From an uncultured Desulfobulbaceae bacterium (GTDB taxonomy: Bacteria; Desulfobacterota; Desulfobulbia; Desulfobulbales; Desulfobulbaceae), in contig CAMYLK010000003.1 in assembly GCA_947259225.1 (NCBI GenBank), forward strand, positions 62,001 through 126,000: 64,000 nucleotides of DNA. Reading direction: 5' to 3'. The position numbers and the translations under genes were made by a program. The notes beneath the pieces were generated by a model. The model did not search any database and was not told the DNA's origin. It saw nothing but the letters and a program-made list of their open reading frames with translations. This document shows positions 8,473 through 16,881 of this stretch, in pieces. Position 1 is the first letter of the stretch. Each line of letters starts with the position of its first letter.

Positions 8473-9712
8473 TATAGTCTACCAGACGCTGCATGATGCC
8501 GGCATGTCAGATGCTGTTTCCAGGATCACAACCTACGGTGTGACAGTGGTCAGTATCATATTGCTCACCCTGTTTGCTACCTGGCTTGTTCGAAAGACCC
8601 TTCTCTATGCCGTTATCCGCTTCATCAGGGAAAACCGTTACACGTGGGACGACCCGCTCATCAAAAACCGTTTTTTTCTGAGTCTCTCCTGGTATGTACC
8701 GATCATTGCATTCTACCTGGCCCAGGACATTCTTCTCCACACTGACAGTTCCGCGGCCATTATCCTGCGGCGAGTTATTTTAACCGCCTTTGTCATCGTC
8801 ACGGTCCGTTGTGCCATATCGCTCCTCAACTCAATCAATGACATATACAAAGCTGTCCGCAGGGAAGGAGGTGCACCTATCAGGGGATACATTGATGCTG
8901 CCAAGATAGTCACCTATGTCATAGGTACCATCTTCATCCTGGCTATCCTGACAAACCGTTCACCCTGGGGACTCCTGAGCGTACTCGGCGGCTTGACTGC
9001 CGTCACCATGCTGGTTTTCAAGGACTCCATTCTCGGTTTTGTCGCATCCGTACAACTTACGGGTGCAGACATGGTCAGGATAGGCGACTGGATAGAAATG
9101 CCGTCTTACGGGGCAGATGGAGATGTTATCGACATATCCATTCACTGCGTGAGGGTGCAGAATTGGGACAAAACCATCAGCACCATCCCCACCTATGCGC
9201 TCATTGCAAATTCGTTTAAAAACTGGCGTGGTATGTCTGAGTCAGGCGGCCGCAGGATAAAGCGGGCCATCAACATTGACATGAATTCAATCAGATTTGT
9301 TAGTGATGAAGAACTGGATAACTTTGCCGGAATAGCTCTGCTTAGTGATTACGTGAGAGACAGGCAAAAGGAAATCGAAAAGTATAACTGTGAAAACCTG
9401 GTTGAAACCTCAATCCTTATTAACGGCCGCAGGCAGACCAATATAGGCATCTTCCGGGCCTACATTATTGAATACCTGAAAAACAATCCGAAAATTCACA
9501 AGAACATGACCTTTCTTGTCCGTCACCTCAAGCCGGGTGAAGATGGTCTGCCTGTTGAGATCTACGTGTTCAGCAATGACCAGGTCTGGGCAAATTACGA
9601 GAATATCCAGGCCGATATATTCGACCACCTCCTGGCCTCACTCTCAACATTTGAGCTACGAATCTTTCAGGCTCCTACCGGGTATGATTTCCGCCAGACA
9701 GGAAAAGCCTGA
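8465..9712 (+). CDS. MscS-family mechanosensitive ion channel (YnaI/YbdG-like)
   Basis: The 415-residue inner-membrane protein has about four or five transmembrane segments over residues 20-190, then the MscS pore-lining helix and beta domain: LSVLGGLTAVTMLVFKDSI resembles the glycine/alanine-rich TM3, and MVRIGDWIEMPSYGADGDV is the beta-domain signature. Length and the long C-terminal cytoplasmic part fit the YbdG/MscM subgroup of E. coli. These channels release solutes on hypo-osmotic shock. Its start codon overlaps the thioredoxin-like gene. Confidence 0.88.
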   Translation: MDNIVYQTLHDAGMSDAVSRITTYGVTVVSIILLTLFATWLVRKTLLYAVIRFIRENRYTWDDPLIKNRFFLSLSWYVPIIAFYLAQDILLHTDSSAAIILRRVILTAFVIVTVRCAISLLNSINDIYKAVRREGGAPIRGYIDAAKIVTYVIGTIFILAILTNRSPWGLLSVLGGLTAVTMLVFKDSILGFVASVQLTGADMVRIGDWIEMPSYGADGDVIDISIHCVRVQNWDKTISTIPTYALIANSFKNWRGMSESGGRRIKRAINIDMNSIRFVSDEELDNFAGIALLSDYVRDRQKEIEKYNCENLVETSILINGRRQTNIGIFRAYIIEYLKNNPKIHKNMTFLVRHLKPGEDGLPVEIYVFSNDQVWANYENIQADIFDHLLASLSTFELRIFQAPTGYDFRQTGKA

Positions 9713-9896
9713 AGCGGCCAGGTACTCCAGTAATAATCTCTGGGCATGACGTCTGGCAACATGATAGAGGCGAACAACTTTTTTCTTTACGGTTTTGCTA
9801 CGCGACCCAGAAAATAGTATTGGATCATGACCGGATCATAGTGATAAAATAACATTCAGGATGCAAACAAACTGAACGTGATCGAGAGGTGTATAT

Positions 9897-10046
9897 ATGA
9901 CCAGATGGGATTATTGCCGAAAATTTGCCTTTATCTGGAATGAAGAGCCCATTTTAGAAAAAATGGGAAACGATGGTTGGGAACTTTGCGCCTGCTGGTT
10001 ATGGTTTCTCTATTTTAAAAGGCCCAAACACAATGATCAGTCATAA
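9897..10046 (+). CDS. Small DUF4177-like protein
   Basis: A 49-codon frame begins at ATG 9897 after GAGAGG spaced about 6 bases away, and ends TAA 10044-10046. The product starts MTRWDYCRK and contains NDGWELCACW and LYFKRPKHN. A leading aromatic strand, a central 'dGWEL' and a terminal 'YFKRP' are what DUF4177 proteins of ~50-60 residues show. The function of that family is unknown. It is 34 bp upstream of the next gene, a small two- to three-helix membrane protein, on the same strand. Confidence 0.65.
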   Translation: MTRWDYCRKFAFIWNEEPILEKMGNDGWELCACWLWFLYFKRPKHNDQS

Positions 10047-10080
10047 TCCTTATAAAGCAAATGTTTATACGGAATAGAAA

Positions 10081-10416
10081 ATGAAATACGATATTCCATT
10101 CATCATACTCATCACAATCGGTATCCTGCTGATCTTGATTGGATATCTGATCAAGTTCAGACAAAAACTCTGGCTGGTTGCGGGTGTTTCTACCGACATG
10201 CATGAAATAACCGACAAGGAAAAATTTGCTTCAAATGCGGGCCTTGGAGTAATCCTGCTAGGGATTATTCTTTTTTTGATGGGTATAGCCCGGAAAATCT
10301 TTCCGGACCATATAACGTATATAGAAACTATAGGCTTACTTTTGTTCCTCTTCACGTTAATCACTGTATTTATAAGAACCAGGAAATACATCACCTCGGC
10401 AGAGGAAGATTTTTAG
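10081..10416 (+). CDS. Small membrane protein, DUF3784-like
   Basis: The 111-residue product has three hydrophobic helices (about residues 6-24, 52-68 and 80-98). The stretch after the first helix, KLWLVAGVSTDMHEITDKEK, resembles DUF3784 proteins, in which a helix is followed by 'aGyntm...ek..yd'. The function is unknown. No strong ribosome binding site is visible, so it may be translationally linked to the small gene just upstream. Confidence 0.6.
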   Translation: MKYDIPFIILITIGILLILIGYLIKFRQKLWLVAGVSTDMHEITDKEKFASNAGLGVILLGIILFLMGIARKIFPDHITYIETIGLLLFLFTLITVFIRTRKYITSAEEDF

Positions 10417-10497
10417 TATTTATTATTTGTATTATTTTTTATTTTCTACCATTTGTGAATAAAGAAACCCGATAAATACAACATTCAGGAGAGAATA

Positions 10498-10923
10498 ATG
10501 TACAAGAAAATCATCACCCTCATTTCTATCAGTTTTGTTATTTTGTTTTTTTCTTCTTCAGGATTTGCGGATGAACAAAAAAAGGCTGCGGCTGTTATGG
10601 CAGCTGAAAATTATCTCATCTTAATTGATACCGCACAGTATGGAAAAAGCTGGGATATCTCATCCACTTTTTTTAAAAGCCAGGTACCCAAACAAACATG
10701 GGTCAAGCAGATAAGTGCCATTCGACCCCAACTAGGCAAGGTAATAAATAGACAAATCAGTAATGCAAGTTACATGACTGAATTGCCCGGGGCCCCGGAC
10801 GGTGAGTACGTTGTGATCCAGTACAAGTCATCCTTTGACAGAAAACATAACTCTGTTGAAACAGTCACGCCCATGCTTGACAAAGACGGCCAATGGAGAG
10901 TTTCAGGATATTACATCAGATAA
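10498..10923 (+). CDS. Exported DUF4019 domain protein
   Basis: A Sec signal peptide (about residues 1-24, cleavage near GFADE) precedes a ~115-residue domain: AAENYLILIDTAQYGKSWDI, an internal QVPKQTWVKQI, and YVVIQYKSSFDRK...ETVTP...DGQWRVSGYYI. The 'A..wL.liD.g.Y..sW' start and 'G.WrVsGYyI' end match DUF4019, a NTF2/SnoaL-like family of unknown role found in periplasmic proteins. AGGAGAG lies 7 bases before the ATG. It is 27 bp upstream of the DUF362 gene. Confidence 0.78.
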   Translation: MYKKIITLISISFVILFFSSSGFADEQKKAAAVMAAENYLILIDTAQYGKSWDISSTFFKSQVPKQTWVKQISAIRPQLGKVINRQISNASYMTELPGAPDGEYVVIQYKSSFDRKHNSVETVTPMLDKDGQWRVSGYYIR

Positions 10924-10950
10924 GACAATTTTTTACAGGAAGAGGGTATC

Positions 10951-11865
10951 ATGAACAGACGCGAGTTTATCAGAGATGTGCTGCTCTGGTCGGCAGGCCT
11001 GAGTGTTTCCATACCCCGTTTCACAGTTCCTGAGGTCTTTGCCGCTCCGCCCTCCCCTCTCCTTGCTGTCGACAAAGGATCAGATTATGTGGGGCTGGTT
11101 GATCAGGTTCTTTCTTCCCTTGGCGGCATGAAAAAATTTGTCCGTCCCGGTGACAGGGTAGTGGTTAAACCCAATATCGGCTGGGACAGAGCGGAGGAAT
11201 ACGCAGCCAATACCAACCCGATCATTGTGAAGACCCTTGTGGAACAGGCTCTTGAAGCAGGTGCTTCAGAGGTAAAGGTCTTTGATCGAACCTGCAATGA
11301 AAAGCGTCGTTGCTATAAAAACAGTGGTATCGAGGATGCGCTTAGATCATTAAAGAACAGGAAAATCAGCCACGAACATATTGATGACAGAAAATTTGTT
11401 CCGGTGGAAATAAAGCGGGGCAAGTCCCTCACAACTATGAAAATTTACCGGTATGCCCTGGAGGCCGACATTTATATTAACGTCCCGATCGCCAAGCATC
11501 ACAGCCTAAGCGGACTTACTTTGGGGTTGAAGAATTCCATGGGAGTTATTGGCGGCAACCGGGGGATGATGCATTTTGATCTGGGCCAGAAACTGGCTGA
11601 CCTTGCCACGGTTATCCAGCCGACACTGACGGTTATTGATGCAACCAGGATCCTGCTGGACAATGGTCCGCAGGGGGGAAACCTTGATGACGTGAAAGTT
11701 GTGAACACTCTTATCGGGTCCACCGATGCGGTTGCAGCAGACGCCTACGCGACAACCCTTTTTGATATGCAGCCAGATGAAATCGATTCTACCGTGGCTG
11801 CGTACAAGATGGGCCTTGGTGAAATGCACCTGAAGCGGATGCAAATCCTCTCCTCGACCGTCTGA
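10951..11865 (+). CDS. Tat-exported DUF362 domain protein
   Basis: The N-terminus MNRREFIRDVLLWSAGLSV is a twin-arginine signal, so the 304-residue protein is probably exported folded to the periplasm. The rest is a DUF362 domain: VVVKPNIGWDR, ANTNPIIVKTLVEQALEAGA, INVPIAKHHSLSGLTLGLKN, SMGVIGG and VIDATRILLDNGPQGG are typical. DUF362 proteins often occur with ferredoxin domains; here the ferredoxins are in the next gene, 31 bp downstream. A role in cofactor handling or electron transfer with the polyferredoxin is inference. Confidence 0.85.
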   Translation: MNRREFIRDVLLWSAGLSVSIPRFTVPEVFAAPPSPLLAVDKGSDYVGLVDQVLSSLGGMKKFVRPGDRVVVKPNIGWDRAEEYAANTNPIIVKTLVEQALEAGASEVKVFDRTCNEKRRCYKNSGIEDALRSLKNRKISHEHIDDRKFVPVEIKRGKSLTTMKIYRYALEADIYINVPIAKHHSLSGLTLGLKNSMGVIGGNRGMMHFDLGQKLADLATVIQPTLTVIDATRILLDNGPQGGNLDDVKVVNTLIGSTDAVAADAYATTLFDMQPDEIDSTVAAYKMGLGEMHLKRMQILSSTV

Positions 11866-11896
11866 TTTTTTACAAGGGAGGTCTCTTCCCTCCATT

Positions 11897-13480
11897 ATGG
11901 AGAAAAAACCACACCACATTCCCCTCTATATTTGGCGGCGGCTGAGTCAGGCCATCTTTCTCCTGCTGTTTTTCTTTCTTTTCATCAAAACCGACTACAC
12001 CGGTTCTGATCAGCTCGAATATGCTGTCAATATCCTGTTCCGGATTGATCCGCTTCTGGCAGCCAGTGTAATGCTGACCGTCAAAACCATTGTGGCCCTG
12101 ATGCTTCCTGCCCTTCTTGTTCTTGCGCTTACCTTTATACTGGGAAGATTTTTCTGCGGCTGGGTATGTCCCATGGGCGCCCTTATTGACCTGTTTCATC
12201 CCGTATTAAAACCCAGGGTCAAACATATTGACACCCTGTATTCGTGGCTGGCCTATGCGATACTCTGTCTGGTCCTGACCGGGGCAATCTTCAACCTTCC
12301 ACTGGCTGGTTATTTCGATCCTTTTTCCATCCTTGTACGGGGCCTTGCCATTTCTGTTTACCCAGCCATGGACCAGGCTCTGACATCTTTTTTCACGTGG
12401 ACCTACAAAGAAGCTCCCGGTTTCGTCAATGCTGTCACTGAACCTGTTTACGCTGTTATGCGGGCCACGATCCTGCCCCTGGATCACAAATATTTTTCCA
12501 TGGCACTCCTGTCAGGAATAATTTTGCTTGGTGTCTTTCTCCTTGATCTCATTCAACGGCGTTTTTTCTGCCGCAACCTCTGCCCGCTTGGTGCCATGCT
12601 GGGCCTGACTGCACGAGTCGGTCTCTTCCATGGGCATGGCGGCAGTGACGATTGTAAAAAATGCAGGACCTGTCGCTCAGTCTGCCGCATGGGGGCCATT
12701 GCAGAAGACCGTCTTATTGCCATGAAAGACTGTACACTCTGCATGGACTGCCTTGATAAATGCCCACGCAGAATCATTTCATTCCGGTTTACCAGGCCCC
12801 TTGCCCTTCCTGCTCCGATCTCACTTTCAAGGCGCGCTCTGATTGGTTCAATCGCAGGTGGTGCCCTTTTTTCTCTATTGACGAGCGCCAGAAGCATCGC
12901 CAAAGTACAGGACCCCTTTCTGATAAGGCCGCCCGGTGCACTTCCTGAGTCAGAGTTTCTCGGACGATGCGTCCGGTGCGGAGAATGCATGAAGGTCTGT
13001 ATCGGCAATGCTTTGCATCCAACTTTCTTTGAAGCAGGTATTGAAGGAATGTTTTCACCGAACCTGATCGCTCGGATCGGTTATTGCGAATTCAACTGTA
13101 CTCTCTGTGGGCAGGTCTGCCCCACCGGAGCTATCAAAGAGCTGCTCCAACCGGAAAAACATACCCTTAAAATCGGCCATGCGTTTTTTGACAAAAACCG
13201 TTGTCTTCCATACGCCAAGGGAATCGCCTGTATTGTCTGTGAAGAGCACTGCCCCACCCCGAACAAGGCCATTCAATTCAACAAAGCGACAGTCATAAAC
13301 GACATGGGGAAATCAGTAGAGGTCAAACAGCCCTATATAGTTGACAAGCTCTGCATCGGCTGCGGGATATGCGAAAACAAGTGCCCCCTGCCTGACAAGG
13401 CCGCCGTATATGTCACTTCGGCAGGAGAGGCGAGGAACGAGGATAAAAGCCTTCCGATTTCCTCTCCCGGCTATTTTTAG
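11897..13480 (+). CDS. Membrane polyferredoxin: NapH-like domain fused to NapG/MauM-like ferredoxin
   Basis: The first ~220 residues carry several membrane helices with the NapH/CcoG motifs FCGWVCPMGAL and FCRNLCPLGAML. Two 4Fe-4S motifs follow (CKKCRTCRSVCRMGAI; CTLCMDCLDKCPRRI). At about residue 310 comes SRRALIGSIAGGALF, which looks like a twin-arginine/hydrophobic signal now inside the chain. It leads into four more Cys clusters (CVRCGECMKVC; CEFNCTLCGQVCPTGA; CIVCEEHCPTP; CIGCGICENKCPLPD). The architecture is a single-chain fusion of quinol-interacting NapH with periplasmic NapG. It probably passes electrons between the quinone pool and a periplasmic partner, perhaps the adjacent DUF362 protein. 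Confidence 0.87.
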   Translation: MEKKPHHIPLYIWRRLSQAIFLLLFFFLFIKTDYTGSDQLEYAVNILFRIDPLLAASVMLTVKTIVALMLPALLVLALTFILGRFFCGWVCPMGALIDLFHPVLKPRVKHIDTLYSWLAYAILCLVLTGAIFNLPLAGYFDPFSILVRGLAISVYPAMDQALTSFFTWTYKEAPGFVNAVTEPVYAVMRATILPLDHKYFSMALLSGIILLGVFLLDLIQRRFFCRNLCPLGAMLGLTARVGLFHGHGGSDDCKKCRTCRSVCRMGAIAEDRLIAMKDCTLCMDCLDKCPRRIISFRFTRPLALPAPISLSRRALIGSIAGGALFSLLTSARSIAKVQDPFLIRPPGALPESEFLGRCVRCGECMKVCIGNALHPTFFEAGIEGMFSPNLIARIGYCEFNCTLCGQVCPTGAIKELLQPEKHTLKIGHAFFDKNRCLPYAKGIACIVCEEHCPTPNKAIQFNKATVINDMGKSVEVKQPYIVDKLCIGCGICENKCPLPDKAAVYVTSAGEARNEDKSLPISSPGYF

Positions 13481-13734
13481 CTCAACTCCATTTTTCTTGA
13501 CAGGGAATATACTGGTCGCAGATAATAAAGTATTCAACTTTTAGTTCGACCTTTTATTTTCATATATACAGTTTCGCGCAGACATCATGTTGTATGCTTG
13601 TATTTATATATTCCGACCTCTTAATTCTGATGCATAGCATCAGAAACAGAACCATAAACAGGGTGCACAAAAGTGTTTTTCCGTCACATGAAATACGATT
13701 ACGACAACCATAAGTAAAGGGGGGATAGAGAACA
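13481..13734. other. AOR upstream intergenic region
   Basis: This 254-bp gap separates the polyferredoxin from the AOR gene. It is AT-rich, with a small palindrome CTGATGCATAGCATCAG near 13629-13645 and GGGGGG before the AOR start. A TTGACA hexamer at about 13498 has no well-spaced -10. I looked for a Moco/Tuco-type aptamer and did not recognise one. Confidence 0.4.
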
Positions 13735-15468
13735 ATGGCAGATAAAATTTATCGTGTGAACATGACCGACCTGACATCCAAAATCGAGGATGTGCCTGAA
13801 AACTTGGCCGGACTCGGAGGACGTGGCCTGACCTCTACAATCGTCGCACAAGAGGTTGTCCCGACCTGTCACCCGTTAGGACCGGAAAACAAGCTTGTCT
13901 TTGCACCCGGGCTGTTAAGCGGTACCGTTGCGGCCAACTCAGGCCGCCTCAGTGTTGGCGGAAAAAGTCCCCTCTCCGGCACCATCAAAGAAAGCAATGT
14001 TGGAGGTACAGCCTCCCAGCTTTTCGCAAAGCTTGGGGTCAAGGCTTTAATTATTGAAGGTCAGCCGGCAAAAGGTAACTTTTACAGCCTGCATCTCACT
14101 ACAGAAGGTATTGTAATAAATAAGGAACCACAGCTTGCAGGCAAAGGTAACTTTGCGATCGTTGACACCATGGTCGAAAAATTCGGCGAAAAGACTGGTG
14201 TCATTACCATAGGCCCCGCCGGGGAAATGATGATGCCGGTTGCTAATATTTCCGTGAAGGATCCCGACGGCAAGCTCCGCAGCGCTGGACGCGGCGGACT
14301 CGGTGCGGTCATGGGATCAAAGGGAGTGAAATGTATTGCCATAAACGCTCCCAAAGAGGCAACCGTACCCATTGCCGATCCTGAAAGCTTTAAAGCGGCA
14401 GTAAAAATCTTTGCCAAGGCCCTGATGGAGCATCCGGTCAGCGGACAGGGTCTGCCAACGTACGGAACAGCAGTTTTAGTTAACGTCATCAACGAGGCTG
14501 GCGCACTCCCCACCCGGAACTTCAGCTCCGGCCAGTTTGAGGGGCATGACAGCATCTCCGGTGAAACCATGCATGATCTGATTGAAGAGCGGGGAGGAAA
14601 GACGCGGCATGGCTGTCACGCCGGTTGCGTTATTCAATGCTCCCAGGTCTATAATGATGCCGGTGGTAAATATAAAACCTCGGGTTTTGAATACGAATCA
14701 ATATGGGCCATGGGTGCTGACTGCTGCGTCGACAATCTTGATCACATAGCCGAGGCTGACAGCCTGATGGATGATATCGGCATCGATACTATCGAAACTT
14801 CCGTTACCATGGGAGTTGCCATGGAAGGAGGACTTCTGCCTTTTGGCGATGGAGCGGGCATTGTCAGGATAATTAAAGAGGAAATCGGCCAGGGCACCCC
14901 CCTGGGCCGTCTCGTGGGCAGTGGAGCCGGTGCTGTCGGCAAGGCTTTTGGAGTAACCAGGGTCCCGGTCGTCAAAAACCAGGCCATCCCGGCCTATGAT
15001 CCCCGGGCTGTCAAAGGTATTGGCATTACCTACTGCACTACTCCCATGGGTGCCGACCATACTGCCGGCTATGCGGTTGCCACCAACATCCTCAAGGTCG
15101 GTGGTGATGTTGATCCCCTGAAAAAAGAAGGCCAGGTGGAACTTTCCCGAAACCTGCAAATTGCAACCGCAGCCCTGGACACGGCAGGACTGTGCATTTT
15201 TGTTGCCTTCCCGGCCCTGGATATCCCGGAGGCATTCACTGCTATTATTGACATGCTGAATGCCCGTTTCGGTATCAGCCTGACTGCAGACGATGTTACC
15301 GAACTTGGCAAGAACATCCTGCGCACGGAACATGAATTCAATCTGGCTGCCGGCTTTACCAATAAGGACGACAGGCTGCCGGAATTTTTTGCCAGGGAAC
15401 AGCTGCCACCGCACAATGTCGTGTGGGACTTTACTGATGAGGAAATAGACGAATTCTGGAATTTTTAA
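13735..15468 (+). CDS. aor: Aldehyde:ferredoxin oxidoreductase, tungstopterin type
   Basis: The 577-residue enzyme oxidises aldehydes to carboxylic acids with ferredoxin as acceptor, using a tungsten bis-pterin and one 4Fe-4S cluster. The N-terminal domain has AGLGGRGLTS, FAPGLLSGTVAANSGRLSVG and KSPLSGTIKESNVGG; SAGRGGLGAVMGSKG is the pterin-binding region. The cluster ligands are Cys294, Cys298 and Cys302 (GCHAGCVIQC) with Cys487 (DTAGLCIF) as the fourth; GADHTAGYA is the usual active-site segment. Length is slightly short but complete. It is followed directly by MoaD-like and ThiF-like genes that could finish the pterin cofactor. Substrate cannot be inferred. Confidence 0.93.
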   Translation: MADKIYRVNMTDLTSKIEDVPENLAGLGGRGLTSTIVAQEVVPTCHPLGPENKLVFAPGLLSGTVAANSGRLSVGGKSPLSGTIKESNVGGTASQLFAKLGVKALIIEGQPAKGNFYSLHLTTEGIVINKEPQLAGKGNFAIVDTMVEKFGEKTGVITIGPAGEMMMPVANISVKDPDGKLRSAGRGGLGAVMGSKGVKCIAINAPKEATVPIADPESFKAAVKIFAKALMEHPVSGQGLPTYGTAVLVNVINEAGALPTRNFSSGQFEGHDSISGETMHDLIEERGGKTRHGCHAGCVIQCSQVYNDAGGKYKTSGFEYESIWAMGADCCVDNLDHIAEADSLMDDIGIDTIETSVTMGVAMEGGLLPFGDGAGIVRIIKEEIGQGTPLGRLVGSGAGAVGKAFGVTRVPVVKNQAIPAYDPRAVKGIGITYCTTPMGADHTAGYAVATNILKVGGDVDPLKKEGQVELSRNLQIATAALDTAGLCIFVAFPALDIPEAFTAIIDMLNARFGISLTADDVTELGKNILRTEHEFNLAAGFTNKDDRLPEFFAREQLPPHNVVWDFTDEEIDEFWNF

Positions 15469-15497
15469 ATACTCGAGCCCGATAACATACATCGCTT

Positions 15498-15722
15498 ATG
15501 CGTATAACCGTCAAGCTTTTTGCCAACTTCCGGATTAATCGATTCAAGGAGGGTCTCCGGGAGTATTCCGACACAGTGAAAGTAAGGGATATCGTGTCTG
15601 AACTGGACATTCCCGAATCGGAAGTTGGCATTATCTTCATCAATGGCCGTAACGCATCCATTGACCAGGTCCTTGCAGAAGGAGATACACTTTCCATTTT
15701 CCCGCTGGTAGGTGGAGGCTGA
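15498..15722 (+). CDS. MoaD/ThiS-like sulfur carrier protein
   Basis: The 74-residue beta-grasp protein starts MRITVKLFANFR, has VKVRDIVSELDIPESEVGIIFINGRNAS and ends GDTLSIFPLVGGG. The C-terminal di-glycine is the site of adenylation and thiocarboxylation in MoaD and ThiS. It is 30 bp after AOR and is followed within 2 bp by a ThiF/MoeB-type enzyme, so a dedicated sulfur-transfer pair for the AOR pterin is likely. Confidence 0.88.
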   Translation: MRITVKLFANFRINRFKEGLREYSDTVKVRDIVSELDIPESEVGIIFINGRNASIDQVLAEGDTLSIFPLVGGG

Positions 15723-15723
15723 T

Positions 15724-16551
15724 GTGCAGGAAATCATATCATTTCTTGCCGATCAGTTATTAGACGGGCTTTTGCCTTTTAAGGCCCAGGCTGAAACAGC
15801 TGATCACTTTTCCCTCAGCCTGTCTGAAGTTGAAGCAATTGCCCTCTCAAATGGAATTCTCCCTGCCCGCTACCAGAGAAACAGGAAATTAATCTCCATC
15901 GACCAGCAGCTTGCCCTCCTCCAAAGCAGGGTGGCTGTCCTGGGCTGCGGAGGTCTTGGCGGATACATCATAGAGGAACTGGCCCGCCTTGGCGTCGGCC
16001 AAATTGTTGCTGTTGACCCGGATGTATTTGAAGAACACAATCTTAACCGGCAGCTCTTCAGCACCCCGGACCTGCTCGGAGAGAAAAAGGTCGTTGCCGC
16101 TGCACGACGGGTTGCTGAAGTCAATCCGGCCATAACGATTCAACCGATTGCTGAATCGTTCAAGGAAGGAAACGGACCAGAGATTTTACAGGGTGTGAAC
16201 GTTGCGGCGGATGCCCTTGACGCTGTTCCTGTCCGGTTGACCCTGGCCAGTGTGTGTGATCACCTGAAAATACCGTTGGTCCACGGAGCAATTGCAGGTT
16301 GGTTCGGTCACCTGGCAACCCAGTTTCCCGGTGACAAAACTCTTGAGCGAATCTATGCACTGAAGAGAGCGCCTCAAGGGATTGAAACCGCACTGGGCAA
16401 CCCTTCTTTTACACCGGCAGTGGTTGCCAGCATGCAAGTTGCTGAAATTGTAAAGATTATATTAAAAACAGGTGATTCTTTACGGAACCAATATCTTGCC
16501 ATTGACCTTTATCATATGGAAGTGAATACACTTCCGCTGGCAGAGGATTAA
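15724..16551 (+). CDS. ThiF/MoeB/HesA-family adenylyltransferase
   Basis: The E1-like enzyme activates the C-terminus of a MoaD-type protein with ATP. After an ~65-residue N-terminal extension come the nucleotide motif VAVLGCGGLGGYIIEELARLGVG, AVDPDVFEEHNLNRQLF (MoeB/ThiF signature with the Asp and Arg that bind ATP) and VAADALDAVPVRL. The C-terminal zinc-binding CxxC pair usual in MoeB is not evident. I choose GTG 15724, because GGAGG ends 5 bases before it; an in-frame GTG at 15712 overlaps moaD and would add four residues. It follows AOR and MoaD, the arrangement often called HesA/MoeB of AOR operons. Confidence 0.87.
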   Translation: MQEIISFLADQLLDGLLPFKAQAETADHFSLSLSEVEAIALSNGILPARYQRNRKLISIDQQLALLQSRVAVLGCGGLGGYIIEELARLGVGQIVAVDPDVFEEHNLNRQLFSTPDLLGEKKVVAAARRVAEVNPAITIQPIAESFKEGNGPEILQGVNVAADALDAVPVRLTLASVCDHLKIPLVHGAIAGWFGHLATQFPGDKTLERIYALKRAPQGIETALGNPSFTPAVVASMQVAEIVKIILKTGDSLRNQYLAIDLYHMEVNTLPLAED

Positions 16552-16568
16552 TTGAGAAACTATACCTT

Positions 16569-16871
16569 ATGAATACTGATAATCCAGCCGTCATCCGTAT
16601 GTTCGGCCTGCTTCACACCTTAAGAAAAAAACAGGGCCAGCCGGTTGCAGTAGAAATGCATCTTGCGCAGGAAGGCAAAACGGCCAGGTCTATCGCCCAG
16701 GAACTGCAGCTGCCCCTGGATAAAATTGAAGCTGTTTTCTGTAACCACCTCACGTATCCCCTCGATCATGTCATCAAACCCGGCGACCGGGTCGCCTTTG
16801 TACCGCATGGAACTCCAGGCCCACACCGCTATTGCCTCGGAATCAAACAGGCCGGAGAGAGGAGCAAATAG
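16569..16871 (+). CDS. Second MoaD/ubiquitin-like protein of the AOR cassette, no terminal Gly-Gly
   Basis: The 100-residue protein has beta-grasp features: VAVEMHLAQEGKTARSIAQE, LPLDKIEAVFCNHLTYPLD and the 'kpGDrVafvP' strand (KPGDRVAFVPHGTPGPHR). Unlike the first MoaD in this cassette, it continues with a 20-residue tail (CLGIKQAGERSK at the end) and has no C-terminal di-glycine. It is 17 bp after the ThiF-like gene and ends the operon, 11 bp from a convergent gene. It may be a scaffold or cofactor-insertion partner of AOR; this is inference. Confidence 0.72.
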   Translation: MNTDNPAVIRMFGLLHTLRKKQGQPVAVEMHLAQEGKTARSIAQELQLPLDKIEAVFCNHLTYPLDHVIKPGDRVAFVPHGTPGPHRYCLGIKQAGERSK

Positions 16872-16881
16872 ATTTTTACAA

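Noticed and set aside
13481-13734. Moco/Tuco-type riboswitch upstream of AOR
   Set aside because: The conserved stems of that aptamer could not be traced; only a short palindrome is present.
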